Shown here in pieces: positions 8,875 to 17,639 of a stretch of DNA of 64,000 nt. The stretch lies in contig JABTUE010000004.1 of NCBI GenBank assembly GCA_015075515.1, positions 434,001-498,000 of the forward strand, given 5' to 3'. Under the pieces are notes generated by a model. The model was not told where the DNA came from. It made no database searches and saw only the letters and a list, made by a program, of their open reading frames with translations. Every line of letters begins with the position of its first letter. The first letter of the stretch is position 1. Source of the DNA: Planctomycetota bacterium (lineage in GTDB: Bacteria > Planctomycetota > UBA8742 > UBA2392). Made by a program: the position numbers and the translations under genes.

Positions 8875-10131
8875 TCAGCGCTTCTGGGTGATGCGGCACG
8901 AAAGCCCGGCGTCCTTGAAGCGGTCGCGCACGCTGTGCGCTTCCTTCTCACTGACGCCCTTGACCACGGGCACGATCATCTTGCCGGCCAGCGCCAGCGC
9001 CTCGTTGACGCTGATGCCCTGGATCTCGGCGATGATCTCCGCGGCCTGCTGTTTCTTGTCGGCGCCCTTGGGCGGCGACAGAAACACCGTGAAGTCGCCC
9101 TCAGCGGCGGCCGGCGCGGGCTTGGCCGGCGCGGCCTTGCCGGATGCCGCCGCGGCGGGCTTGGGCGCGGTCACGGGGCCGGTGGGCTTTTTGCCGGGCA
9201 GGGGCTTGCCGGGCAGCGGTTTGGCCGGCGCGGCCTTGGCGGCCGGAACCGGCGCCGGCGCGGGTTCTTCCTCTTCCAGAGAAAGCGACAGGCCGTCGTC
9301 TTCCGCCGGCGGCGGGGCCGGGGGCTTGGCCGCGGCGGGCGCGGGTTTGCCCGGCGCCGGCTTTAGCCCCGGTTTGACCGGCCCGGTGCCGGGCTTTTGC
9401 ATGCCGGCCTTGTTGATCACGCCGGTCTGCTTTTTCTTTTCGAGAATGGGGTCCTTGTAATCGCGGGCTTTGCCGGTCCAGACCGGCAGTGTGTCGTCCT
9501 TGCTGGGAGCGAACTTTGACTTGTCACCCATGTCGGGTTCTCCGGTATCGGCCAGTGCGTCTGTGCTTGGATCCTGAAGGTTGAGAGGCTGCAACGTGGC
9601 GCTGATGGCCTCCAGTGGCTTGGCCTCGGCGGCCTTGCGCGTGGGGGGCACCATGGTCATGCCGTCGGCGCTGAAACTGTCGTCGGCAAGGTCAAGTCCG
9701 GCCTCATCGGGGGCCGGGGCATCGTCGGCGGGAATATCAACGGCCGGTGCGTCGTCGGTGACTTCTTCTTCCATGTCGCCTTCGAGGTCACCCAGATCCA
9801 GGTCCAGGTCGTCGCCCGAATCCTGAACCGTGGCCGGGCCCGACTGGGCGGGCGCGGGTTCTTCGTCAAAGCTGACATCCACGGCCTGCACGGGCTCGTG
9901 GGCCAGGGGTTCCACCGCGGCCAGCGAAGCCGGCCTGGCCGGTTCGGGTTCGTCGGCGAATTCTTCGTCAAGGTTCACGGCCGCCGGTTGCGGCGCCGGC
10001 TGGGGTGCGGGCCGCGAAATCGCCACACCCTGGGCCGAAAGCGACAGGTCCAGCCGCATGGTCTGGCCGGCAAGCTCCAGCTTGAGGGTCAGCGAATCTC
10101 CCGGTCTCAGGACAACTTCTGTCGTCGGCAT
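8875..10131 (-). CDS. Low-complexity Ala/Pro/Asp-rich protein with a C-terminal ribosomal L7/L12-like domain
   Basis: The protein has 418 residues from ATG 10131. The N-terminal ~50 residues (TEVVLRPGDSLTLKLELAG) look like a small beta domain. About 300 residues of Ala/Pro/Asp/Glu/Lys-rich, probably disordered sequence follow. The last ~65 residues (IIAEIQGISVNEALALAGK, then VVKGVSEKEAHSVRDRFKD, AGLSCRI) match the layout of the L7/L12 C-terminal domain: a helix with E-A, then P-V-V-K-G-V-S and an amphipathic helix ending in A-G-x-x. In ribosomes that domain recruits GTPase factors. Here it is probably a protein-protein module. The L7/L12 relation is my reading of the pattern. Confidence 0.7.
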   Translation of the reverse strand: MPTTEVVLRPGDSLTLKLELAGQTMRLDLSLSAQGVAISRPAPQPAPQPAAVNLDEEFADEPEPARPASLAAVEPLAHEPVQAVDVSFDEEPAPAQSGPATVQDSGDDLDLDLGDLEGDMEEEVTDDAPAVDIPADDAPAPDEAGLDLADDSFSADGMTMVPPTRKAAEAKPLEAISATLQPLNLQDPSTDALADTGEPDMGDKSKFAPSKDDTLPVWTGKARDYKDPILEKKKQTGVINKAGMQKPGTGPVKPGLKPAPGKPAPAAAKPPAPPPAEDDGLSLSLEEEEPAPAPVPAAKAAPAKPLPGKPLPGKKPTGPVTAPKPAAAASGKAAPAKPAPAAAEGDFTVFLSPPKGADKKQQAAEIIAEIQGISVNEALALAGKMIVPVVKGVSEKEAHSVRDRFKDAGLSCRITQKR

Positions 10132-10287
10132 AGGCAGTTCTAAACCTGTGGTTTCAGGCCGCACGGGCGCACACAAAGCGGAAGAACGGGATTGTCGGCG
10201 CCCGGTTCAATCCGTGTCAAGCCCAAACGATTGCCCTGTCACGCGTGGTTGCCATCGGGGAGTGTGGTTGCTTCTATAACGGCCCTC

Positions 10288-11001
10288 ATGTCCGAGGCAA
10301 GCACATCGTCCGGGCCGGCCATCCGCATCCGCGGGCTTGTCAAAACGTACAACGGCGAAATCCGCGCCGTGCAGGACCTCGACCTTGACATCATGCCCGG
10401 TGAAATGCTGGCCATCATGGGTAAATCAGGCAGCGGCAAAAGCACGTTGATGAACCTGATCGGCACCCTGGACCGGCCTGACCGCGGCGTGATTGAGTTT
10501 TTTGGCCGTGACATCGCGCATGTTTCCGACCTGCCGCGTTTCCGGCAGCAGGAAATCGGGTTTGTGTTTCAGCTTCACTGTCTGCTGCCGCACCTGACCC
10601 TGCAGGACAACGTGGCACTGCCGCTTCAGGGCCGGCGCGACGCCGCCGAACTGGCGCGCCAGGCGTTGCACGACGTGGGGCTGGGCCACCGGCTGAAACA
10701 CGTGCCGGCAACCGTCAGCGGCGGCGAACGCCAGCGCGCGGCAATCGCCCGCGCGATTGTGAACCGCCCGCGCGTTCTTCTGGCGGACGAACCAACGGGC
10801 AATGTGGACAGCGAAAGCGAGAAAGGCCTGCTGGACCTGTTTGACCGCCTGCGCCGCGAAAAGGGCATGACGCTGGTGGTCGTGACACACGAGTCCGGTG
10901 TGGCCTCGCGCGCCGACCGCGTGGTGCATTACCGCGACGGGCGGATTGAACGCGTGGAGTCCCGCAACGGCGCGCCGGGACAGGCGGTGCTGGTGCCATG
11001 A
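10288..11001 (+). CDS. ABC transporter ATP-binding protein, LolD/MacB type
   Basis: The protein has 237 residues from ATG 10288. All ABC ATPase motifs are intact: Walker A GKSGSGKST, Q-loop FVFQLHCLLPHLTL, signature VSGGERQ, Walker B VLLADEPTG with NVDSES, and the switch His in VVVTHE. The spacing and the ADEPTGNVDS form fit the LolD/MacB/FtsE branch, which works with a separate FtsX-type permease to extract lipoproteins or move molecules across the envelope. No permease gene is adjacent, which is unusual. The stop overlaps the start of the next gene (ATGA), so the ATPase and cytochrome are translationally coupled. Confidence 0.9.
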   Translation: MSEASTSSGPAIRIRGLVKTYNGEIRAVQDLDLDIMPGEMLAIMGKSGSGKSTLMNLIGTLDRPDRGVIEFFGRDIAHVSDLPRFRQQEIGFVFQLHCLLPHLTLQDNVALPLQGRRDAAELARQALHDVGLGHRLKHVPATVSGGERQRAAIARAIVNRPRVLLADEPTGNVDSESEKGLLDLFDRLRREKGMTLVVVTHESGVASRADRVVHYRDGRIERVESRNGAPGQAVLVP

Positions 11002-11462
11002 AGCCAGCGCGCACGTGGCTGGGGGTGCTGGCGCTGGCGGCCGCGGCCTGCGGCGGCGGGGGTTCCAACCGGGATCCCCAGGCCATGACCCGGCATATTG
11101 AAGAACAGTCGCGCGCGGCCTATCCGGCCTTGCCCGGGGCTGACGAAAGCGCGACCCTGCGCGAGCGCGGTCGCGGCATCTTCAAGGCCGCGGGGTGCGA
11201 GCTGTGCCATTCGACCAGCCGCGAGCGCAAAGGCATGTCCGGCCCGCCGCTGGGCGGTCTGGCCGAAGTCATGCCGGGGCGGCACGACAACGACGCGCTG
11301 GAGGCGCGGCGCTGGCTGTACCGGCATATCCGTGACCCCCAGCGCTTTGCCGGCCCGCACGCGGGCACACCGGAATACCGGGGGGCGTTCATGCCGCCGA
11401 ACACGCGCCTGAACGACGACGAAATGCGCGCCCTGATTGAGTTTCTGTGGCATTTGCCGTAA
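10998..11462 (+). CDS. Lipoprotein c-type cytochrome (single haem)
   Basis: The protein has 154 residues. It has a lipoprotein signal (ALAAAAC, Cys18) and a glycine/serine spacer, then a haem-binding CELCH motif at 67-71. A probable distal ligand Met lies in GAFMPPN near the end, in the usual cytochrome c class I arrangement. It is predicted to be anchored on the periplasmic face and to carry electrons. It overlaps the ABC ATPase gene by four bases and lies 30 bp ahead of hisZ. Confidence 0.85.
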   Translation: MKPARTWLGVLALAAAACGGGGSNRDPQAMTRHIEEQSRAAYPALPGADESATLRERGRGIFKAAGCELCHSTSRERKGMSGPPLGGLAEVMPGRHDNDALEARRWLYRHIRDPQRFAGPHAGTPEYRGAFMPPNTRLNDDEMRALIEFLWHLP

Positions 11463-11492
11463 AGCGGTCGCACACGCGGCCAAAGGACAGAC

Positions 11493-12563
11493 ATGGGCAA
11501 CCTGCCCGCCCAACTTTCGTTTCCGCCCGGGACCGAACTGGTGTTCGGCCCCCAGGCCGCGCGCCGCACGCGCATAGACGCCGAACTGGCGCGTGTGATC
11601 CACGGCTGGGGCTTTGACGAAATCATCCTGCCCGGCTTTGACACCGCCGAAAGTTTTGACGGCGCCGACGGGCTGTACACGCTGGTGGACCGCGAAGGCA
11701 GCAGGCTGGTGCTGCGGGCCGACTTCACCATGATGGCCGCCAAGGCGCTGGCGATTGAGTTGCGCCGCGCCAACCGGCCGATTCGCGCCACGTACGAGGG
11801 CCGGGTGTACCGGTTCCGGCCCGGCGGCCACGGCCACCGGGTCGAACAGACCCAGCGCGGCCTGGAATGGCTCAACGCGCGCGGGCCGGTCTACGACGCG
11901 GCGTGCATCCTGATCGCGCGCGAGTGTCTGCGCGCCGTGGGCATCGAACAGCCGGTGATCGTGGTGGGGCACGCCGGGTTTGTGAACGCCGTGCTGGGCG
12001 ACAGGGGCCGGGCCGAACGCCGGCTGCTGGAGGCGCTGGATCACAAGAACCCCTCGCGCATCCGCGTGGTGGCCGAGCGCGTGGGGCTGGACGCAGACAG
12101 CGTGCGACTGCTGGAAACCCTGCCGCTGCTGACGGGCGGACCCGAAGTGATCAAGACCCCGCGCGCGTTTGCCCTGAACCGCGCCGCCAGCGCCGCCCTG
12201 GACGAACTGGCGGCGATCGGCGCGCTGCTGGCCGATTGCGGCGCCAACGACGTGCTGTTTGATCTGGGCGAGGTGCGCCGCTTTGATTATTACTCGGGCG
12301 CCATGTTCAAGATTTACGCCCGCGGCGTGGGCGACGAACTGGGCGGCGGCGGGCGCTATGACCGTCTTTATGACCGCTTCGGGCTGGATGTTCCGGCCGT
12401 GGGTCTGGGCTTTGACATCGCGCGTATGGCCGAAGCCGCGCCGCGCGACTTCGGCGGCAACGGCCCCGGTGTCGCGGTGCGCGCCGATGCTCCAGGCGCA
12501 CTGGCAACCGTGCTGGCTCACCGCGCACAGGGACACAACGTGACACTGGGGGAGGGCACCTGA
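11493..12563 (+). CDS. hisZ: ATP phosphoribosyltransferase regulatory subunit HisZ
   Basis: The protein has 356 residues and resembles the HisRS catalytic core without an anticodon-binding domain: YEGRVYRFRP, a GLEWL-type block and FDYYSGAMFKIYA close to the C-terminus. HisZ forms a hetero-octamer with the short form of HisG and makes it sensitive to histidine. The next gene is a short HisG and a true hisS exists at 60725, so HisZ is the right assignment. It ends in a TGATG overlap with hisG. Confidence 0.88.
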   Translation: MGNLPAQLSFPPGTELVFGPQAARRTRIDAELARVIHGWGFDEIILPGFDTAESFDGADGLYTLVDREGSRLVLRADFTMMAAKALAIELRRANRPIRATYEGRVYRFRPGGHGHRVEQTQRGLEWLNARGPVYDAACILIARECLRAVGIEQPVIVVGHAGFVNAVLGDRGRAERRLLEALDHKNPSRIRVVAERVGLDADSVRLLETLPLLTGGPEVIKTPRAFALNRAASAALDELAAIGALLADCGANDVLFDLGEVRRFDYYSGAMFKIYARGVGDELGGGGRYDRLYDRFGLDVPAVGLGFDIARMAEAAPRDFGGNGPGVAVRADAPGALATVLAHRAQGHNVTLGEGT

Positions 12564-13201
12564 TGCTGCGCATGGCCCTGCCCACCGGCCGCGTGCTCAA
12601 GGAAGCCCAGCGTCTGCTGGCTGCCGCGGGCCTGAGCCCCGCCGAAGACCTTTCCGCCACCCGCAGGCTGACGGTGCCCAGCCGCTGCGGCCGCGTGGAA
12701 TATCTGCTGGTCAAACCCGTGGACGCGCCGCTGTACGTGGAACAGGGCGTGGCCGATTGCGGCATCAGCGGCAAAGACACGCTGATGGAACTGTCGCCTG
12801 ACCTGCTGGAACCGCTGGACCTGGGGTTTGCCAGGTGCCGCCTGGTCGTGGCCGGCAAACCGGAACTGGAGCGCAAGGGCGACAACCTGCTGTCGCCGGT
12901 GCGCATTGCCAGCAAGTACCCGCGCGTGGCCACCAACTACTTTCGCAAAAAAGGCGTGCCGGCCACGGTGTTCAAGCTTTCCGGCAGTGTCGAAATCGGC
13001 GCTGTTCTCGGCCTGAGCCACTACATCGTGGATATTGTTGAAACCGGCGCGACGCTGCGCGAAAACGGACTGGTGGTGATTGAAGAAATCGCCGCCTGCA
13101 GCGCGCGGCTGGTGGTCAATCGCGCGGCCTATTACGCCCGCCTGGAAGAAATACGCGAACTGATGCAGCACCTGGCCAACGCTACCGGAGCCACGCCATG
13201 A
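12563..13201 (+). CDS. hisG: ATP phosphoribosyltransferase, short form
   Basis: HisG catalyses the first step of histidine synthesis, ATP + PRPP to phosphoribosyl-ATP. At 212 residues this is the short (HisG-S) form, which lacks the C-terminal regulatory ACT-like domain and needs HisZ. Typical blocks are MALPTGRVLKEA, DCGISGKDTLME, RIASKYPRVATNYF and the PRPP loop SHYIVDIVETGATLREN. It overlaps hisZ by one base and hisD by four. Confidence 0.95.
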   Translation: MLRMALPTGRVLKEAQRLLAAAGLSPAEDLSATRRLTVPSRCGRVEYLLVKPVDAPLYVEQGVADCGISGKDTLMELSPDLLEPLDLGFARCRLVVAGKPELERKGDNLLSPVRIASKYPRVATNYFRKKGVPATVFKLSGSVEIGAVLGLSHYIVDIVETGATLRENGLVVIEEIAACSARLVVNRAAYYARLEEIRELMQHLANATGATP

Positions 13202-14595
13202 GCGCGATCGGGATCTACGAAGTCGGCAGCGAAGAGTTCACGGCCCTGCAGGCGCGGCTGAAGCGGCGCAGCGAGTTCCGCGATGTCGCCGTGGGCGCCA
13301 AGCCCGAAGAATTGCTGGCCCGCGCCAAAGCCACCGGCGACGCCGAGTTTGTGGCCTTTGCCGAAAAGTTCTGCGCCGGACTGGCCCACAGCGCCAACGC
13401 CACCGTGGCGCGCGTGATCGAGTTCGTGGACACCCACAAAGACGAGGCCGTCCGCCACCTGACGCGCCTGTTTGACGGCACCGAATTGCCCAGCAACCGC
13501 ATGAAGGTGGGCAAGATGGACCTGATGAAGGCCGCCGACGGTGTGGACGAGAAATTGCTCAAGACCTGCGTGGAACACGTGCTGCCGCGCCTGCGCCGTT
13601 TTCACGAGCGGCAGAAGGCCGACTCCTGGCAGATCGAGGAATCGGGCGGCGCGACCGGCATCCGTGTGCAGTCGCTGAACCGCGTGGGCCTGTACGTGCC
13701 CGGTGGCACGGCGTTTTACCCCAGCACGCTGATGATGACACTGGTGCCGGCGCAGGTGGCCGGGGTCAAGGAAGTGGCGGTGTTCACGCCGCCGGGCGCG
13801 CTGGAAAAGTCGCCGATTCTGGCGGCGCTGCTGCTGGAACTTAAGGTCGAAGAAATCTACCGCGTGGGCGGCGCCCAGGCCGTGGCCGCCGCCGCCATCG
13901 GCACGCCTGCGATCGCGCGCTGCGACAAACTGGTCGGGCCGGGCAACCTGTTTGTGGCGCTGGCCAAGAAACAACTGTTCGGACGCATGGGCATTGACAG
14001 CATCGCCGGGCCCAGCGAAGTCGTGGTCGTGTTTGACGACCAGGCCGACCCGCGCCATGTGGCCGCCGACCTGCTGGCCCAGGCCGAACACGACACCCAG
14101 GCCGCGGCGATTGCCGTGTGCGACAGCGCCGATGCCGCAACGGCCGTGCAATCAGAAGTGGAAAAGCAGCTTGCCGACCTGCCGCGCAAGGATGTGGCGG
14201 CAGCCAGTCTGCGCGAGTTCGGCGGCATCATCGCCGCGCCCAGCAAGGGTTTTGCCCTGCGCATTGCCGACGCCTTTGCCCCTGAACACATCGAGCTGCT
14301 GACCGCCACGGCCGAACAGGACGCCAACCAGATCCGCCAGGCCGGGGCGATTTTTGTGGGCCCGTACGCCCCCGAGGCCTTTGGCGATTACTGCGCCGGG
14401 CCGAACCATGTTCTGCCCACCAGCGGCACGGCGCGCTTTGCCAGCGCGCTTTCGGTGCACGACTTTACCCGCCAGGTCAGTATCATCCGCGGCAGCAGAG
14501 ACCTGCTGGCCGCCAGCCGCGCCGCGATTGAGACCCTGGCCCGGGCCGAAGGGCTGGAGGCCCACGCCCGAAGCGTGGGGGTGCGCTTCAACTGA
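13198..14595 (+). CDS. hisD: Histidinol dehydrogenase
   Basis: The protein has 465 residues, slightly longer than the usual ~430, with an N-terminal extension of about 30. It oxidises L-histidinol to L-histidine in two NAD-dependent steps with a bound Zn. Family motifs are visible: LNRVGLYVPGG, GGAQAVAAAAIG, DSIAGPSEVVV, AQAEHD, ELLTATAEQDA, FVGPYAPEAFGDY and the GPNHVLPTSGTARF signature with its catalytic His. It has an ATGA overlap with hisG and a 17-bp gap to hisC. Confidence 0.97.
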   Translation: MSAIGIYEVGSEEFTALQARLKRRSEFRDVAVGAKPEELLARAKATGDAEFVAFAEKFCAGLAHSANATVARVIEFVDTHKDEAVRHLTRLFDGTELPSNRMKVGKMDLMKAADGVDEKLLKTCVEHVLPRLRRFHERQKADSWQIEESGGATGIRVQSLNRVGLYVPGGTAFYPSTLMMTLVPAQVAGVKEVAVFTPPGALEKSPILAALLLELKVEEIYRVGGAQAVAAAAIGTPAIARCDKLVGPGNLFVALAKKQLFGRMGIDSIAGPSEVVVVFDDQADPRHVAADLLAQAEHDTQAAAIAVCDSADAATAVQSEVEKQLADLPRKDVAAASLREFGGIIAAPSKGFALRIADAFAPEHIELLTATAEQDANQIRQAGAIFVGPYAPEAFGDYCAGPNHVLPTSGTARFASALSVHDFTRQVSIIRGSRDLLAASRAAIETLARAEGLEAHARSVGVRFN

Positions 14596-14612
14596 GGCAT
14601 CAACAGACCGCC

Positions 14613-15704
14613 ATGCAGAACACCACGTTCCGGTTCTTCAAAGAGCAGATCGCCCGCCTGGCCGGCGGCTACAAACTCGACGTTCCGGCCTGCCCGATCA
14701 AGCTGAACCAGAACGAAAACCCCTATGACTGGCCGGCCACGCTCAAGCAGGCGGTGTTCGAGCGCGTGCGCGAGCAGGACTGGAACCGCTACCCGCCCTT
14801 TGTGCCGGCCGCGTTCACGGAAAAGGTCGCGCGCTATCTGGGTGCGGACCCGGCCCAGGTTCTGGTAGGCAACGGCAGCAACGAACTGCTGTACGCGGTT
14901 TTTGTGGCGACGCTGGAGCCCGGCCGCAAGGTGCTGATCCCGCAGCCCACCTTCACGCTGTACAAGCTGCTGGCCGAAATTCTGGGCGCGGATGTGATTA
15001 CCGGCGGGCTTGACGACAACCTGCAGTACGACCCGGCCCAACTGGAAAAACTGGCCAGAGACGCCCATGTGGTCGTCATCACGTCGCCCAACAACCCGAC
15101 CGGCGGCGTGATCAACCCGATGGATCTGGAACACCTGGTGCAGACCACCCACGCGCTATGGGTCGTGGACGAAGCCTATTTCGAATTCCACGGCGAAACC
15201 GCGCTGGAACTGACCCGCACCTGCCCCAACCTGGTCGTGCTGCGCACCTTCAGCAAGGCCTTTGCCACGGCGGGCCTGCGCTTTGGCTGCATGGTGTGCC
15301 ACCCCAACGCCCTGGCCATGTTCGCCACGGCCAAGCTGCCCTACAACCTGAACATCTTCACGATGGCGGCCGTAGAGGTGGCGATTGAACACGCGGTGAC
15401 GCTCAAGGGCCGGCTGGAAGAAATCAAACGCGAGCGCGAACGCGTGGCGCGGCTGCTCAAGGCCGCGCGCGGCGTGCGGGTGTACCCGTCGCGTTCCAAC
15501 TTTCTGCTGTTTGAAACCGACCGCGACCCGCGCGCGTTATGGCAGGCGATGGTCGGCCGCGGCGTGCTGGTGCGCGATGTCTCGGGCTATCCGCGCCTGG
15601 GCCGCGCGCTTAGAGTCAGCATCGGGCGGCCCGAAGAAAACGACGCGTTTCTCAAGGCGCTTGAGTTTGCGATCACCGAGGTGCCGCCCGGGGGCAAGCC
15701 ATGA
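14613..15704 (+). CDS. hisC: Histidinol-phosphate aminotransferase
   Basis: The protein has 363 residues and is a PLP-dependent fold-type I aminotransferase converting imidazole-acetol phosphate to histidinol phosphate. Supporting motifs are IKLNQNENPYDWP, VGNGSNELL, SPNNPTGGVI and DEAYFEF, with the PLP lysine in RTFSKAF and the phosphate-binding RVSIGRPEEN near the C-terminus. The context inside the his operon settles the substrate. The end overlaps hisB by four bases. Confidence 0.96.
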   Translation: MQNTTFRFFKEQIARLAGGYKLDVPACPIKLNQNENPYDWPATLKQAVFERVREQDWNRYPPFVPAAFTEKVARYLGADPAQVLVGNGSNELLYAVFVATLEPGRKVLIPQPTFTLYKLLAEILGADVITGGLDDNLQYDPAQLEKLARDAHVVVITSPNNPTGGVINPMDLEHLVQTTHALWVVDEAYFEFHGETALELTRTCPNLVVLRTFSKAFATAGLRFGCMVCHPNALAMFATAKLPYNLNIFTMAAVEVAIEHAVTLKGRLEEIKRERERVARLLKAARGVRVYPSRSNFLLFETDRDPRALWQAMVGRGVLVRDVSGYPRLGRALRVSIGRPEENDAFLKALEFAITEVPPGGKP

Positions 15705-16291
15705 GCCGCAGGGGCAGTGTCAGCCGCAAAACCAGCGAAACCGAAATCTCGGTCGAGGTGCTGATTGACGGCGCCGGCAAGTACGACGTGAAGACCGGCA
15801 TCGGCTTTCTGGACCACATGCTGGAACTGTTCACCCGTCACGGACTGTTCGACATCACCCTGCGCTGCAAGGGCGACCTGCATGTGGACGCGCACCACAG
15901 TGTCGAAGACATCGCGATTGCCCTGGGCGAGGCCTTCAAACAGGCCGCCGGCGACAAGGCCGGCATCGCGCGCTACGGCTTCGCCTGCGTGCCGATGGAC
16001 GAAACGCTGGTGCGCTGCGCGCTGGACCTGAGCGGCCGGCCGTACTTTGTACCGAACCTTGGCGAACTGCGACGCGAGGTGGTGGGCGGCCTGCCCACAG
16101 AGATGGTCGAGCACTTCTTTCGCAGCTTCAGCACGCACTTTCCGATGAACCTGCACCTTGACGTGATCCGCGGCCACGACACACACCACATAATTGAAGG
16201 CGTGTTCAAAAGCGTCACGCGGGCCTTGCGCGCGGCCCTGACGGTGGACCCGCGCCAGCAGGGCGTGCCCAGCACCAAGGGCGTGCTGTGA
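15701..16291 (+). CDS. hisB: Imidazoleglycerol-phosphate dehydratase
   Basis: The protein has 196 residues. It is the monofunctional dehydratase without the histidinol-phosphatase domain found in E. coli. The Mn-binding repeats characteristic of the family are present: FLDHMLELFTRHG, DAHHSVEDIAIALG, DLSGRPY, VEHFFRSFSTH and GHDTHHIIEGVFK. No separate histidinol phosphatase is adjacent. The PHP-domain gene at 28811 is of a different (TrpH-like) group, so the phosphatase probably lies elsewhere. The stop overlaps the GTG start of hisH. Confidence 0.97.
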   Translation: MSRRGSVSRKTSETEISVEVLIDGAGKYDVKTGIGFLDHMLELFTRHGLFDITLRCKGDLHVDAHHSVEDIAIALGEAFKQAAGDKAGIARYGFACVPMDETLVRCALDLSGRPYFVPNLGELRREVVGGLPTEMVEHFFRSFSTHFPMNLHLDVIRGHDTHHIIEGVFKSVTRALRAALTVDPRQQGVPSTKGVL

Positions 16292-16902
16292 CCGGCGCCG
16301 GCGTGATTGATTCGGGCATCTGTAATCTGGGCAGCATCGCCCGCGCCCTGGAACGCGCCGGCGGCACAGTGCAGGTCGTGACCACGCCCGATCAGGTCGC
16401 CGCACAGCAGCGCCTGATCCTGCCCGGTGTGGGCAGCTTTCCGGCAGGCATGGATGCTCTGGAATCGCGCGGTCTGGACAGGGCGATTGTCGCCTTTGCC
16501 GCCACGGGCAAGCCGGTGTTCGGCATCTGTCTGGGCATGCAACTGCTGTTCGAAACCGGCGAAGAATTCGGCACCCGCAAAGGCTTGGGGCTGATTCCCG
16601 GCCGCGTGCGCGCCATCAACGCCGGCGACCTTGCCGTGCCGCACATGGGCTGGAACAACATTCTGCCGATTCAGGAAGACCCGCTGCTGCAAGGCCTGCC
16701 GGACAACGCGTACTTCTATTTCGTGCACAGCTTTGTGTGCGAGCCCGCTGACGCCGCACACGTGCTGGCGCGGGCCACATACGGCGAAGAGTTCTGCGCC
16801 ATGGCGCGCAACGGCAACGTGCGCGGGCTGCAGGCGCACCCCGAAAAGAGCCAGCAGTGCGGGGCGACGGTGCTGCGCAATTTTCTGGGGCTGGGAACAT
16901 GA
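16288..16902 (+). CDS. hisH: Imidazole glycerol phosphate synthase, glutaminase subunit
   Basis: The protein has 204 residues from a GTG (16288) that overlaps the hisB stop. It is a class I glutamine amidotransferase with the nucleophile elbow FGICLGMQLLFE, an oxyanion region LPGVGSFPAGM, and the His-Glu pair in GLQAHPEKSQQCG. It releases ammonia from glutamine and channels it to HisF. It has an ATGA overlap with hisA. Confidence 0.96.
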   Translation: MTGAGVIDSGICNLGSIARALERAGGTVQVVTTPDQVAAQQRLILPGVGSFPAGMDALESRGLDRAIVAFAATGKPVFGICLGMQLLFETGEEFGTRKGLGLIPGRVRAINAGDLAVPHMGWNNILPIQEDPLLQGLPDNAYFYFVHSFVCEPADAAHVLARATYGEEFCAMARNGNVRGLQAHPEKSQQCGATVLRNFLGLGT

Positions 16903-17636
16903 ACCGTTTCACGCTCTATCCCGCGATTGACCTGCGCGGCGGCAAGGCCGTGCGGCTGACCCAGGGCCGGGCCGACCGGCAGACCGTCTACGGCGAAGAC
17001 CCGGTGGCGATCGCGCGCGATTTTGCCGCGCGCGGCGCGCGCTGGCTGCATGTGGTGAATCTGGACGGCGCGTTCGGCGAGGACTCCACCAACCTCGAGA
17101 TCCTGCGCGTGATCTGCGCCGCCGTGGCCGTGCCGGTGCAATTCGGCGGCGGCTTGCGCAGTGAAGCCGACGTGGACCGCGCCCTGGCCGCCGGCGCAAA
17201 GCGCGTGATTCTGGGTACGGTCGCCCTGCGCGACCCGGCGCTGGTCAAGGCGCTGGCCCGCCGCCTGGGCGAACGGCTGGCCGTGGGCATTGACGCCAAC
17301 GGCGGCAGAGTGGCTGTCGCGGGCTGGCTTGAGGTCAGCGAAACCACAAGCCTCGAACTTGCCCGGCGCATGATGGACGCCGGCGTCAACCGGTTCATCT
17401 ACACCGACATCGCGCGCGACGGCATGCTGGTCGGCTCCGACCTTGACGGCGCAAAAGCCATCGGCAGGCTTGGCTGCCGCGTGATTGCCAGCGGCGGAGT
17501 GGGGGATTTGTCGCATGTTCGGGCCGCCGCCGGCGCCAACGACGGCGTGGACGGCCTGATAATTGGAAAGGCGTTGTACGAGCGCCGATTTACGCTAAAC
17601 GAGGCACTGGCGGCCGCACAGACGCCAAAAGGATAA
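16899..17636 (+). CDS. hisA: ProFAR isomerase HisA
   Basis: The protein has 245 residues and is a (beta/alpha)8 barrel that isomerises N'-formimino-phosphoribosyl-AICAR. The catalytic aspartates are intact: D11 in LYPAIDLRGGKAVRL and D132 in VGIDANGG. The Gly-rich phosphate sites [17 protein letters not shown] and the IYTDIARDGML strand are normal. It is followed after 3 bp by a divergent HisA-like paralog that lacks these residues. Confidence 0.97.
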   Translation: MNRFTLYPAIDLRGGKAVRLTQGRADRQTVYGEDPVAIARDFAARGARWLHVVNLDGAFGEDSTNLEILRVICAAVAVPVQFGGGLRSEADVDRALAAGAKRVILGTVALRDPALVKALARRLGERLAVGIDANGGRVAVAGWLEVSETTSLELARRMMDAGVNRFIYTDIARDGMLVGSDLDGAKAIGRLGCRVIASGGVGDLSHVRAAAGANDGVDGLIIGKALYERRFTLNEALAAAQTPKG

Positions 17637-17639
17637 GCC

